DNA from: VHCN01 sp964589935
GTDB taxonomy: Bacteria; Verrucomicrobiota; Verrucomicrobiia; Limisphaerales; VHCN01
Length of the DNA stretch: 64,000 nt
Direction of reading: 5' to 3'
Assembly (NCBI GenBank): GCA_964589935.1
Contig: CAZPVD010000005.1
Coordinates: 217,953-281,952, forward strand
Below the pieces are notes generated by a model, which did no database searches, was not told where the DNA came from, and saw only the letters and a program-made list of their open reading frames with translations. Of this stretch, positions 49,601 to 57,097 are shown piece after piece. The translations under genes and the position numbers were made by a program. How positions within the stretch are numbered: the first letter of the stretch is position 1; each line of letters starts with the position of its first letter.

Positions 49601-51639
49601 ACGTGGACGCGGCGATGCGCACGCGCGGCAGCGCGTTCATGCTAGTCAATAACTGGGCGGAGAAAAAAATCGGCACGGCGCGTGTGCTAGAGGTGCCGCT
49701 GCGCGAGCGGACAATCGGCAGTGTCTCGCTGCTCGTTATTCTCGCGCAGACGGTGAAGGAGGCGCCCAAGTCGCTCGCGGTGCCGGCGATTCATCCGCTC
49801 GGCGTGGAGAAGCTCAACGGCTACGTCGCCGTGGCGACCGAGACGGGCATTTCCGTGAAGACCGAGAACTTCGACGGCGTGACGGAGATCCCCGCCGCGA
49901 CGGTGCCGGCGGGAATTTACAAAGGCATGAGCCAGGTGCCGACGCTCGCGTTCAAGTTCATCAGCACCACGCCCGTCGAGACTGCGCCGTGGAAACTCAG
50001 CGTCGCCACCGAGCAGATGGAATCGTGGCAGCGCGCGGAGGTCGTGAATCTCGTCACAGTGAGCGAAACGCTCCTGAGCGGACGCGCGCTGGTGCGGTAT
50101 GACATCGCCAATTCCCCCGTGAAGGAATTCCAACTGCGCATTCCAGCGAGCGTGACGAACGTGGACATCTCCGGCGCGGCCATCCGCCGCCGCGACCAGA
50201 GCAACGACGTGTGGCGCGTCGAGCTGCAGAACAAGGTGCGCGGCGTGTTCACGCTCGTCGTGACGTGGGAACAGCCGCGCGCGGCGACGAATTCCGCCGC
50301 GGACGTGCCGGTCGTCCAGGCGCTCGGCGTGGAGCGCGAGACGGGTTTTGTTTCGGTTCTCGCGCGCCCGCCGCTGCAGGTGACGGAGCGCGGCGCGAGC
50401 GGCGAATTGATTCGCATTGATCCGCGCGAGCTGCCGGATTGGAGCGGCGTGAGCAGTGGCGCTTCGGGCAAGGACTCCGTCCTGCTCGCGTATCGCTATT
50501 TGCGGCCTGGCTACAAGCTCGGCGTGGCGGCGCAGCGCTTCGCGGAGGCCGGCGTGTTGCAGGCGCTCGTGGACAGCATGAGGCTTGCGACGGTCGTGGC
50601 CGAGGACGGCCAGATGATGACCGAGATGTCGCTCGCGGTGCGCAACAACGGCCGGCAGTTCCTCGAAGTCGAACTCCCGCGCGACGCAACGGTGTGGAGC
50701 GCGTTCGTGTGCGGCCAGCCCGTGCGTCCAAGCCGGCAGGGCACGAAGCTGCTGCTGCCGCTGGAGCGCAGCGGCGCGGACGACGCGCCGATGCCGGTCG
50801 AGATCACTTACGTGGGACGCGAGCGATTCCCGAAGACGCGCGGCATCGTGGCGCTGGCGTCGCCGACACTCGACGTGCCGCTCAAGAACGCGCGCTGGGA
50901 CCTCTACCTGCCGCCGGATTACGAGTATGCGAAATTCCGCGGCAGCATGTCGCGCGAGGAGGGCGGGATTGAGCCGGTGCGCCAGGAGTTTTCGCTTGGC
51001 GAATACAACCGCCGCGAAGTCGCGCATCGCGAGGCACGCATGAATGAAGGTGCGATTGCGCTCAGCAATCTCAAGAGCCTTATCAGTTCGAAAGGTGGCT
51101 CGCAGGCGGGCGAAAATTTCGAGCAGCTCAAGAAAGCTGCGAAGGACGTTGTCCGTGACGAGGAAGGCAAGAAGGAAGTCGCCCAGCTCGAACAGGAACT
51201 GCGCCGGCAGGCGGGCAGCAACCTCATCAACGCGCAGCGAGCTTACAGCATGGAGAACAGTTTCAAACTTGAATTGAACGACCAGCGTGTTGGCGCAAAT
51301 GCCCCCGCGCAGACGCCCGCGCTACAGCAACAGGAGGCGCAGGTGATGCTCAATTACGACGCCGAGGCCGCCGAGCAGCAGTGGGCCAAGCTCCAGGCGG
51401 CGCAGGAGGTCACGGTCGCGACAGTCGCGCCACTCCGTGTGAACCTGCCCACGCACGGCCAGCGTCACAGCTTCACGCAGGTCCTACAGACCGAGCTGAA
51501 CAAGTCGCTCACGGTTGAGTTCTCCGCGAAGAACCTGAAGGAAACGCCGTGGTATCGCAACGTGGCGTGGTTCGCTGCGACGTTTGGCGTGCTGTGGGTT
51601 TTCTCCGCACTCGTCGCCGCGCGTCGCAATCCGGCGTAA
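43693..51639 (+). CDS. Giant exported protein made of two homologous halves
   Basis: 2648 residues. A signal peptide (ending LPARA, residue about 29) precedes a malectin/PEP-like beta domain (30-225, LNVDFGVGAASSKIG, NLDPGRYNLFLYGHADP). The first half (about 230-1140) and second half (about 1560-2640) align: VERETGSLAVTTAASLKLLP versus VERETGFVSVLARPPLQV, LLAYRYTGANFA versus LLAYRYLRPGYK, and the NNDKQSQRFKLP and NNGRQFLEVELP segments. Hydrophobic helices occur near 1060-1105, 1435-1520, 1545-1562 (a second signal-peptide-like stretch ending GLAQAQ) and at the C-terminus (2615-2635). Residues about 1156-1260 hold Delta-60-like (VVVGGTFTSVNGESRSRIAR) and Calx-beta-like (ITVNYATADGTA) pieces. 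Likely envelope-associated; function unknown. Confidence 0.85.
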   Translation: MNTPAFFRFGRSLVATLFVATALALPARAQLLLNVDFGVGAASSKIGFAGTGRATNDYWNLYAHYNPRFTPGTPLVHAGRLDNLKLSDGTQTAVSVAVANAPGVWGNSTGDAMYDSYIFAINRSNIVVTIANLDPGRYNLFLYGHADPDAAGEQNSIFTVRSAGTNFGPMTVVSSAGWKTTAPMMEGSQFVVFRDLLVKPGEPLVIEVAPGPNGVAVLNGLQISSKGTAPPRLVDVLPPKILPALTNLAVHSIRYDGKVGETEARFAVNLTVESQSTNDLALPLFTGDVAVLPGELPRDVRIVRGAGQYRLHVGAPGIFPLKLEVVAKITKAEPWNSISFAGPPAAIASVVAQAASAGMEVQLLSGTPLENDKNKSRVEGFLGADRVLSLRWQGKTTEIARKSLITVDSTASAQVSPTVVKFNTTLRYEILQAAVPRLTIALPAVQALTRIQGEQIRDWGTKAEGGRQLLTVEFIKPVEKSYSLALFSEQQVETTPLNASLVPPMPEGVERVSGSFTISTDDTLVEVTTTDGLRQVNAPPGALAAYRFHTAAVALTARVQRIEPVLKSADRVTARLEETRLLVTHALMLTVEKAGIYNVEFAAPTNFVVADLKGDGVEDWKVADGKLRVNFTARVLGSRQLVVQLEQAHKTFPAQIALAALRPAGATKETAFIGAASSPGIRLKTAELANLREISVTQLSARAGDELLAFTADAPAWTLALATERLPARIVAEVFNLVTIGDGLVGGSATIRFGLINQGVQEFKVRLPAHWKNVEFTGPNIRRKEQQTNVWTISLQDKAWGGYTLVVTYDYQFDPKKAALDLAGAHADGVERETGSLAVTTAASLKLLPRPVADPLRVIDPSELAETDRALITRPVLLAYRYTGANFAHAIDAARYEQERVLDAVADRTQITSVLTEAGEMLTQASFMVKNNDKQSQRFKLPAKADFWGCYVNNQPMKAERDGEWLIVSLPRGENRDEAFAVDIVYAQKLDALKAGLWPQSVQLVAPQTDVPNTYAEWELYVPPSRRVTGLGGTMAAPRGISYGLREAWRLFVENYSDFLDEKGLGLAIVAAITLFGVAFVGQLARRGVRGAVKVVAAFALLLVLGAMTVPSFVKARHADVSETLADRMSESAPTPMALNSPQPENPSGGPAAATDGRVVVGGTFTSVNGESRSRIARMNADGSLAANKPASVAPEPALAEERKKLAVGGDFGAFSGVPARNLARLSADGSLPADKPAIQPAAPTRRITVNYATADGTAVAPSPNAYYRTNAAVPWSIDKKALVNGNPTSAAGGGAGGFVAGSGADTYGMGANDVVNSVRLTTNNLAAIVRDDTIVDGNRITNGPIAVTRSGGLLGTVAAGDIGFANGEAGGTFKVEMDGKAVANPAASTVAGIRSIRIDLPRAGRPLTFTKVLNAGREPLTVEMSVMKAKAFTVLRSLLQLAAFLAGLGLVLAEWRRAEPDSLRLALGLALALGSVTHLALASRTLHYVFIAAAPVVALAVFAWIAWKLWPSKRGTRNAEGGNEPPSEPQVPSPEPAPTAPVPPAAASLVLLLLLSGLAQAQSVSALRAPGSALETNAVSLTSASYTGTIREKVAEFTAALTLASSSTNAVTFPLFSDDVALREFTVKAGSALLLRDGARVSVLLTNRGEVTLEVKLAAKVGGDVSKRRLQFALPAALASKLTATLDEPDADVEFPSAVAFTRTTAGQQTRVEAIIGSDDRVELTWTPRVKRVAEMEATIFTVNTSLVTLGGGAVNTRSTIDYQIAQGELRQTRVKLPAGQRLLRVEGQLIRTWELIENNTTLIVDLVKGVTGTYKLTLETESDLGAVPAPETKRTLAVKLDVPSTTAASSDVKRETGLIAVAGSEELAVGVEAGGELQRVDAAEFARASNAKVADLTGAWRYFRPGFALTAQVGQVQPQLEASVTQRLRIGAEELRLAAEIAYTVKKAGIFQLRAQIPDGWRIESVGYVDAAMRTRGSAFMLVNNWAEKKIGTARVLEVPLRERTIGSVSLLVILAQTVKEAPKSLAVPAIHPLGVEKLNGYVAVATETGISVKTENFDGVTEIPAATVPAGIYKGMSQVPTLAFKFISTTPVETAPWKLSVATEQMESWQRAEVVNLVTVSETLLSGRALVRYDIANSPVKEFQLRIPASVTNVDISGAAIRRRDQSNDVWRVELQNKVRGVFTLVVTWEQPRAATNSAADVPVVQALGVERETGFVSVLARPPLQVTERGASGELIRIDPRELPDWSGVSSGASGKDSVLLAYRYLRPGYKLGVAAQRFAEAGVLQALVDSMRLATVVAEDGQMMTEMSLAVRNNGRQFLEVELPRDATVWSAFVCGQPVRPSRQGTKLLLPLERSGADDAPMPVEITYVGRERFPKTRGIVALASPTLDVPLKNARWDLYLPPDYEYAKFRGSMSREEGGIEPVRQEFSLGEYNRREVAHREARMNEGAIALSNLKSLISSKGGSQAGENFEQLKKAAKDVVRDEEGKKEVAQLEQELRRQAGSNLINAQRAYSMENSFKLELNDQRVGANAPAQTPALQQQEAQVMLNYDAEAAEQQWAKLQAAQEVTVATVAPLRVNLPTHGQRHSFTQVLQTELNKSLTVEFSAKNLKETPWYRNVAWFAATFGVLWVFSALVAARRNPA

Positions 51640-51696
51640 CAGTGATGCTGCACGCCGCGCTTGCACCGTTGCGTTCGCGACCTGATATTTGCCGCC

Positions 51697-52617
51697 GTGT
51701 CACGGGTTTATGATCTGGTGGTCACCCACAAGCTCGACGCGGATGATTTCTTCCTTCACCGCGTCCAGCAGCATTGCGCCGAGCGCGGGCTGAACTTCTT
51801 CCTCGTCGAACCGCTGTGGGTGGAAGCCTTCCACGACCGGCTTGCGCGCTGTGAAGTGCGCGCCCGCGTGCTACTCAACATGCACAGCGAGCATCATGAC
51901 CCTGCTGACATCTTCCACCGCGTCGTGCGGGTCGCGCATGAGCGCGGCGTGGCGGTGATTGACCCGCCGGATGTCGCGCAGGCGGCGTTCAACAAGGCGG
52001 CAATGCACGCGCGGCTTGAAGCGGCCGGTATTCCGGTGCCGCCAACACTTGTCATCCCTCGCGAACACGCGAGTGGTTTGGTTCTTTCGGACGAAAACCG
52101 CGCGCTGCTCGGCTCGCCCTTTGTCATCAAGCCGAGCATGGGCTACGGCCGCAAAGGCGTGTTGCTCGACGCGACCGGCGAGGCCGACCTCGCGCGCTCG
52201 GTCGCTTTGTGGCCCGACGCGCATTATCTGCTCCAGCGCCGCATCGTGCCGGGACTTATCGAAGGCGAGCCGGCTTACTTCCGCGCGTATTACGTGTTCG
52301 GCGAACTTTTTTTCTGCTGGTGGAACTGCTTCACCGACCGCTATCGCGTGCTCTCCGGCGCGGAGATGGAACGCCTCGGCCTCGCGCTGCTTGTTGAATT
52401 TACGCGGCAAATCGCGTCGCTGACGGGCATGAAATTTTTCTCAACCGAAGTGGCGCAGACCGGGACAGGCGCGTTCGTTGTGATAGACTACGTCAACGAC
52501 CAATGCCACCTTGCGACCCAATCCGCCGCGCCGCACAACGGCGTGCCCGACGAAATCGTCGCGGCCATCGCGCGACGGCTGGTCGAAGGCGCGCAGCAAT
52601 TGATGCGGAGGCCATGA
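51697..52617 (+). CDS. ATP-grasp family protein
   Basis: 306 residues from the GTG at 51697; a TTG at 51661 is an alternative. The central and C-terminal parts show an ATP-grasp fold of the RimK/GshB type: KAAMHARLEAAGIPVPPTLVI, the glycine-rich LGSPFVIKPSMGYGRKGV, LQRRIVPGLIEGEPAYFRAYYVFG, and the metal-binding end FVVIDYVNDQCHL. ATP-grasp enzymes join a carboxylate to an amine or thiol through an acyl-phosphate. The substrate is unknown. Its stop overlaps the folP start, making it the first gene of the folP-cdaA-ybbR-glmM operon. Confidence 0.85.
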   Translation: MSRVYDLVVTHKLDADDFFLHRVQQHCAERGLNFFLVEPLWVEAFHDRLARCEVRARVLLNMHSEHHDPADIFHRVVRVAHERGVAVIDPPDVAQAAFNKAAMHARLEAAGIPVPPTLVIPREHASGLVLSDENRALLGSPFVIKPSMGYGRKGVLLDATGEADLARSVALWPDAHYLLQRRIVPGLIEGEPAYFRAYYVFGELFFCWWNCFTDRYRVLSGAEMERLGLALLVEFTRQIASLTGMKFFSTEVAQTGTGAFVVIDYVNDQCHLATQSAAPHNGVPDEIVAAIARRLVEGAQQLMRRP

Positions 52618-53456
52618 TGCTCTGGCGCTGCCGCGATTTTACGTTTCGCTTTCCGCGCGCTGCACTCGTGATGGGCGTTGTCAATGTCACGCCGGACTCC
52701 TTTTCCGACGGTGGAAAATTTTTCAGCGTGGAGGCCGCTGTCGCGCACGCTTTTCATCTTGTCGAAGAAGGCGCGGACATCCTCGACATCGGCGGCGAAT
52801 CCACGCGGCCCGGCGCGGAGCCGGTGAGTGAAGCGGAGGAACTTCGCCGCGTCCTGCCTGTCATCGGGCAACTTGCGGCCAAGGCCCGCGTGCCGCTCTC
52901 GATTGACACGCAGAAGCCCGCCGTCGCCCGCGCCGCGCTCGCGGCGGGCGCAAGCCTCGTGAACGACATCGCGGCGAACCGCAACGACCCGGAAATGTGG
53001 CGCGTGGTGGCGGAGTTCCACGCCGGTTACGTGGCGATGCACATGCAGGGCACGCCGCAGACGATGCAGCACGCGCCCGCCTACGCGGATGTCGTCGGCG
53101 AAGTGGATGAGTTTTTTCGAGAACGATTGAAACTTTTGCGCGCGGCGGGTGTCGAAGCGGAACAGGTCGCGCTCGATCCGGGCATCGGCTTTGGAAAGGC
53201 GCCGGAGCATAATTTGAAATTGCTCGCGGGCGCGGCGCGGTTTACAAAACGAAGACGCCCGCTGCTCTTAGGAGTGTCGAGAAAATCGTTCATCGGCAAA
53301 CTCCTCGGCGCGGACGTGGTGGCGCGGTTGCCGGCGGCACTGGCCTGCACGGTGATGGCGGCGCGTGCGGGTGCGAATGTGTTTCGCACACACGATGTCG
53401 CGGCAACCGTTCAGGCGTTGCGCATGGCCGAGGCCATCCGCGCGTGTGAAGACTGA
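52614..53456 (+). CDS. folP: Dihydropteroate synthase
   Basis: 280 residues from the ATG at 52614, overlapping the ATP-grasp stop. The family motifs are visible in order: MGVVNVTPDSFSDGG, DIGGESTRPGAEPV, IDTQKPAVARAAL with VNDIAANR, HMQGTPQTMQ, DPGIGFGK, and GVSRKSFIGKLLG. It condenses p-aminobenzoate with dihydropterin pyrophosphate in folate synthesis. It overlaps cdaA by one base (TGATG). The trpG/pabA gene at 57098 could supply p-aminobenzoate but is on the other strand. Confidence 0.96.
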   Translation: MMLWRCRDFTFRFPRAALVMGVVNVTPDSFSDGGKFFSVEAAVAHAFHLVEEGADILDIGGESTRPGAEPVSEAEELRRVLPVIGQLAAKARVPLSIDTQKPAVARAALAAGASLVNDIAANRNDPEMWRVVAEFHAGYVAMHMQGTPQTMQHAPAYADVVGEVDEFFRERLKLLRAAGVEAEQVALDPGIGFGKAPEHNLKLLAGAARFTKRRRPLLLGVSRKSFIGKLLGADVVARLPAALACTVMAARAGANVFRTHDVAATVQALRMAEAIRACED

Positions 53457-54322
53457 TGCACTGGGCGTTTTTCAAACAGCACTGGCGTGACGGCGTGGAG
53501 ATCATCCTCCTCGCCGTGGTGATCTATTACGCCTACAACTTCCTGCGGCGCACGCGCGGGGCGCCCATCGTCAACGGCCTGCTCGTGCTGATCCTGCTCG
53601 CGTTCCTCACGTCGGTGCTCAAGTTCGAGGTGTTGAGCCGGCTCCTCAGCGCGGTGCTCGGGCTGTCCGCGCTGGCGTCGGTCGTGATTTTCCAGCCGGA
53701 GCTGCGGCGGCTCCTCGCCGAACTGGGCACGCAGAGTTTTTTCATGACCACGCGCGAGCAGCGCGAGAACATCGAGGACATCATCCAGACCGTCGAGCGC
53801 CTCGCCGACGTGCGGATCGGCGCGCTCATGGCCATCGAGCAGAGCGTGGACCTCCAGACCGCCGTCGAAAGCAGCATCATCGTGGACTGCGAGGCCACGC
53901 CGGAAATGCTCGAAACAATTTTCTTCCCGAACAACGCCATCCACGACGGTGGCGTCATCATCAAGAACGGCCGCATCCTGCGCGCGGCGTGCATCTTCCC
54001 GCTCACACAGCGGCCCGACCTGAGCAAGTCGCTCGGCACGCGGCACCGCGCGGCGATTGGTTTGAGCGAGGAAACGGACGCGATTGTCGTCGCCGTGTCG
54101 GAGGAGACCGGGCAGATTTCCTACGCGTATCGCGGGCAGTTCGTGAAGAACATAACCAGCGAGGCGCTGCGCTCGTTCCTCACGTCGCAACTCGTCCCGC
54201 ACGCGCGGCCGCGGACATGGCTCGAAGCGTTGCGGCATTATTTCTCGCAGAACCTGCCCGTGCGCACCGGAAGGCTGGCAAACGATTCCACGCCTTCCAC
54301 GCCGCCTGCGGCCAAAACCTGA
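53456..54322 (+). CDS. cdaA: Membrane diadenylate cyclase (DisA_N domain)
   Basis: 288 residues. Two to three N-terminal transmembrane helices (about 10-75) precede a DisA_N domain with the active-site blocks IHDGGVIIKNGRI (a DGG form of the DGA motif) and LGTRHRAAIGLSEETDA (RHR motif). It makes c-di-AMP from two ATP. It sits between folP and the ybbR-like gene and directly before glmM; this cdaA-ybbR-glmM order is the one known from Firmicutes and others, where CdaR and GlmM regulate the cyclase. Confidence 0.94.
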   Translation: MHWAFFKQHWRDGVEIILLAVVIYYAYNFLRRTRGAPIVNGLLVLILLAFLTSVLKFEVLSRLLSAVLGLSALASVVIFQPELRRLLAELGTQSFFMTTREQRENIEDIIQTVERLADVRIGALMAIEQSVDLQTAVESSIIVDCEATPEMLETIFFPNNAIHDGGVIIKNGRILRAACIFPLTQRPDLSKSLGTRHRAAIGLSEETDAIVVAVSEETGQISYAYRGQFVKNITSEALRSFLTSQLVPHARPRTWLEALRHYFSQNLPVRTGRLANDSTPSTPPAAKT

Positions 54323-54325
54323 GCC

Positions 54326-54781
54326 ATGTTGCGCGACTCCATCAGGAAGGATTTCTGGGTGAAGCTGGTTTCGCTGCTGGCGGCGCTGGTCATCTGGGCC
54401 ACGATCAAAATCTCAATCAGCAACCCGATGCAGCCCGTTGAAACGCGCGAGTCCTCTCCGCTCGACGCGCGCGTTCTTCACAAGGTTCCCGTCGCTGTCC
54501 TCAAGGCGCCCGGCGACGCCCGCGTTTTCACGCTTGCGCCCGCCACGGTTGACGTGACGGTGAGCGCGCCGTTTGACGTGATGCGCACGCTTGGCCCGCG
54601 CGACTTCGAGGCCTTCATCAACCTGACCGACTCGAAGGATTCCAACGGCAGGTTCAAGCCCGTCAACGTGCGCGTGCCCGAAGGCGTCGCGCTCTTGAAC
54701 GTCGAGCCGCGCGAGGTCATTATCTCTGTTGCAAACACGACTGCTCCGAACGCGATAACGAATTCCGCCACCAATCCATGA
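54326..54781 (+). CDS. YbbR/CdaR-like regulator of diadenylate cyclase
   Basis: 151 residues with an N-terminal transmembrane helix (DFWVKLVSLLAALVIWATI) and one beta-rich YbbR-type domain (VPVAVLKAPGDARVFTLAPATVDVTVSAPFDVM, ending in GVALLNVEPREVIISV). Family members often have three to four YbbR repeats; this one has only about one, so it is short. It lies 3 bp after cdaA and overlaps the glmM start (ATGA), which supports the CdaR role. Confidence 0.85.
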   Translation: MLRDSIRKDFWVKLVSLLAALVIWATIKISISNPMQPVETRESSPLDARVLHKVPVAVLKAPGDARVFTLAPATVDVTVSAPFDVMRTLGPRDFEAFINLTDSKDSNGRFKPVNVRVPEGVALLNVEPREVIISVANTTAPNAITNSATNP

Positions 54782-56160
54782 GCGCCAACAAACGACTTTT
54801 CGGCACGGACGGCGTCCGTGGCACCGCGAATCTTGAGCCGGTCACGGCCGAAACCGCCCTCAAGCTAGGCCGCGCCGCCGCGCACGTCTTCAAGAACCTC
54901 GAGTTGCAGTCCCGCTCGCGCGGGAAGCACCGCATCGTCATCGGCAAGGACACGCGCCTCTCCGGTTACATGCTCGAGAACGGCCTCGCCGCCGGCATCC
55001 TCTCGATGGGCGTGGACGTGCTGTTCATCGGGCCGCTGCCCACGCCCGGCGTCGCCTACGTCACGCGCTCGCTGCGCGCCGACGCCGGCATCGTCATCAC
55101 CGCCTCGCACAATCCGTATGATGACAACGGCATCAAATTTTTCGGCCCGGACGGCTACAAGCTCGCCGACACCATCGAGGACCGCATCGAGGAACTGGTC
55201 TTCAGTGGTGAGATCGAGAGCGTCCGCCCGTCCGCGCTCGAAATCGGCAAGGCCGTCCGCATTGATGACGCGCTCGGCCGCTACATCGAGTTTGCGAAGA
55301 CCTCGTTCCCCAAGGGCCTCACGCTCGACACCATGCGCATCGTCGTGGACTGCGCGAACGGCGCCGCCTACAAGGCCACGCCCTGCGTGCTGCGTGAACT
55401 CGGTGCCGAGACGTTTGTCTTCGGCAACCATCCCGACGGTTTCAACATCAACAAGGAAGTCGGCTCCATGCACCCGCAGAACGTCTGCGCAAAGGTCCGC
55501 GAATACCGCGCCGACCTCGGCATTGCGCACGACGGCGACGCCGACCGCGTCATCCTCTGCGACGAGAACGGCGCGCTGCTCGACGGCGACGACATCATGG
55601 CCATCTGCGCGCTCGACATGCTCGCGCACGGCACGCTCGCCGAGAAGACCCTCGTGGACACCGTGATGAGCAACGCCGGACTCGAGGCCGCGATGAAAGC
55701 CGCGGGCGGGCGAGTCGTCCACACCGCCGTCGGCGACAAGAACGTGATAGATGAGATGCTCCGCAGCGGCTACACCTTCGGCGGCGAGGAGAGCGGCCAC
55801 CTGATTTTCCGCGATTATTCCACGACCGGCGACGGCCTCGTTGCCGCGATGCAGGTTCTGCGCATCATGAAGTCCACCGGCCAGCCGCTCTCGAAACTGC
55901 GCCAGTGCTGGACGCGCTTCCCCAAGGTCGTGACGAACATCAAGGTGCGCGAGAAGAAGCCGTTCGAGAAAATGGACGGCCTGCTCCAGCTCGTGAAGGA
56001 TGCCGAGGCCGAAGTGCAGCCCGCCGGCGGACGCGTGCTGCTGCGCTACTCCGGCACCGAGCCCAAAGCGCGCCTGCTCATCGAGGGGCAGGACACCGCG
56101 CTGCTCAACAAGTGGTCCAAGAAAATCTCCGAAGCCATCAAGTCGCAGGTCGGCGGGTAA
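54778..56160 (+). CDS. glmM: Phosphoglucosamine mutase
   Basis: 460 residues, standard length. The phosphoserine loop is TASHNPYDDNGIKFF with catalytic Ser110; the metal-binding loop is HDGDADR; the sugar-binding GEESGH block and the C-terminal phosphate-binding RYSGTEPKARLLIEG are present. It converts glucosamine-6-phosphate to glucosamine-1-phosphate, the precursor of UDP-GlcNAc for peptidoglycan and LPS. It is the last gene of the cdaA operon. Confidence 0.97.
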   Translation: MSANKRLFGTDGVRGTANLEPVTAETALKLGRAAAHVFKNLELQSRSRGKHRIVIGKDTRLSGYMLENGLAAGILSMGVDVLFIGPLPTPGVAYVTRSLRADAGIVITASHNPYDDNGIKFFGPDGYKLADTIEDRIEELVFSGEIESVRPSALEIGKAVRIDDALGRYIEFAKTSFPKGLTLDTMRIVVDCANGAAYKATPCVLRELGAETFVFGNHPDGFNINKEVGSMHPQNVCAKVREYRADLGIAHDGDADRVILCDENGALLDGDDIMAICALDMLAHGTLAEKTLVDTVMSNAGLEAAMKAAGGRVVHTAVGDKNVIDEMLRSGYTFGGEESGHLIFRDYSTTGDGLVAAMQVLRIMKSTGQPLSKLRQCWTRFPKVVTNIKVREKKPFEKMDGLLQLVKDAEAEVQPAGGRVLLRYSGTEPKARLLIEGQDTALLNKWSKKISEAIKSQVGG

Positions 56161-56180
56161 GATGAACGGTTCCGTCGGCG

Positions 56181-57053
56181 CTACAGCCCGATGGGATGCC
56201 ACGCGGTTTTCATCTCGACGGTGTCGAGAATCCAATACGGGTCTTCCGCCTTTTCGCCATACCAGTCGCTCTCTGCAAGCGAATGGTTTGTGTAACGCTT
56301 GAGGTTCGTCGCCACGCCGGCTTGCAGTTGCACGCTGATTTCAGGCACGCCCGCGGCGTCCACGATGGCGTTCACGTCCATGTGCGAGGCGATGTGCGGC
56401 GCGAGTTCGGCGCGCTTGCCCGCAAGGATGTTCACCACGCCGCCGGGCAAATCCGAGGTCGCGAGAATTTCCGCAAACGTCAGCGCGGGCAGCGGTGCTT
56501 TCTCCGATGGAATCACCACCGCTGTGTTGCCGCTCAAGATCACCGGCGCGAGCAGCGAAACCATCGGCAGCATCACGGGAATGTCCGGCGCGAGCACGAC
56601 AACGACACCCGTCGGCTCCGGCGTGGTGAAGTTGAAGTGTGGCGTGGCGACGGGGTTCACGCTGCCAAAGACCTGCTGATACTTGTCCGTCCAGCCCGCG
56701 TGATGCACGAGCCGGTCAATCACGCGCTTCACACCCGCGCGGGCCTTCTGCATTGAGACGCCGTGCGAGCGCGAGACTTCCAGCGCGAGCGCCTCGCGGC
56801 GGCCTTCGAGCATCTCGGCGGCGCGGTAGAGAATCTGCCCGCGGTTGTAGGCCGTGGCCTTCGACCAGCCATCAAACGCGGAGCGCGCGGCAGCGACCGC
56901 GTCGCGGAAATCCTTGCGCGAGGCGTGGCAGTAATTGTCGAGGTGCGCGCCGTCCGGCCCCTTGGCTTCGAGATAACGCCCGCTCTCGCTGCGGACGAAT
57001 TTGCCGCCAATGTAGAGCTTGAAAGTCTTGCGAACGTCGAGGCGCGTGCTCAT
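56181..57053 (-). CDS. Truncated aldehyde dehydrogenase-like protein
   Basis: 290 residues, compared with about 480 for normal ALDHs. It has the N-terminal part of the fold (LYIGGKFVRSESGRYLEAKGP, AAARSAFDGWSKATAYNRGQIL, RAAEMLEGRREALALE) and the cofactor-binding block (PTGVVVVLAPDIPVMLPMVSLLAPVILSGNTAVVIPSE). It then ends in a divergent segment with no catalytic Cys region. Such short ALDH-like proteins often accompany a full-length ALDH, which is not in this window. It is either a non-catalytic subunit or a decayed gene; the intact frame and clean ends favour a functional short form. Confidence 0.8.
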   Translation of the reverse strand: MSTRLDVRKTFKLYIGGKFVRSESGRYLEAKGPDGAHLDNYCHASRKDFRDAVAAARSAFDGWSKATAYNRGQILYRAAEMLEGRREALALEVSRSHGVSMQKARAGVKRVIDRLVHHAGWTDKYQQVFGSVNPVATPHFNFTTPEPTGVVVVLAPDIPVMLPMVSLLAPVILSGNTAVVIPSEKAPLPALTFAEILATSDLPGGVVNILAGKRAELAPHIASHMDVNAIVDAAGVPEISVQLQAGVATNLKRYTNHSLAESDWYGEKAEDPYWILDTVEMKTAWHPIGL

Positions 57054-57097
57054 GGGTGAATGATGGTGCCGACGGTATCAGCCTCGCGCGAGCCGCG

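Noticed and set aside
49687..51027. Minus-strand frame of about 446 codons inside the giant gene
   Set aside because: Composition (R, H, A rich, no hydrophobic core pattern) and position opposite a coherent domain protein mark it as a shadow.
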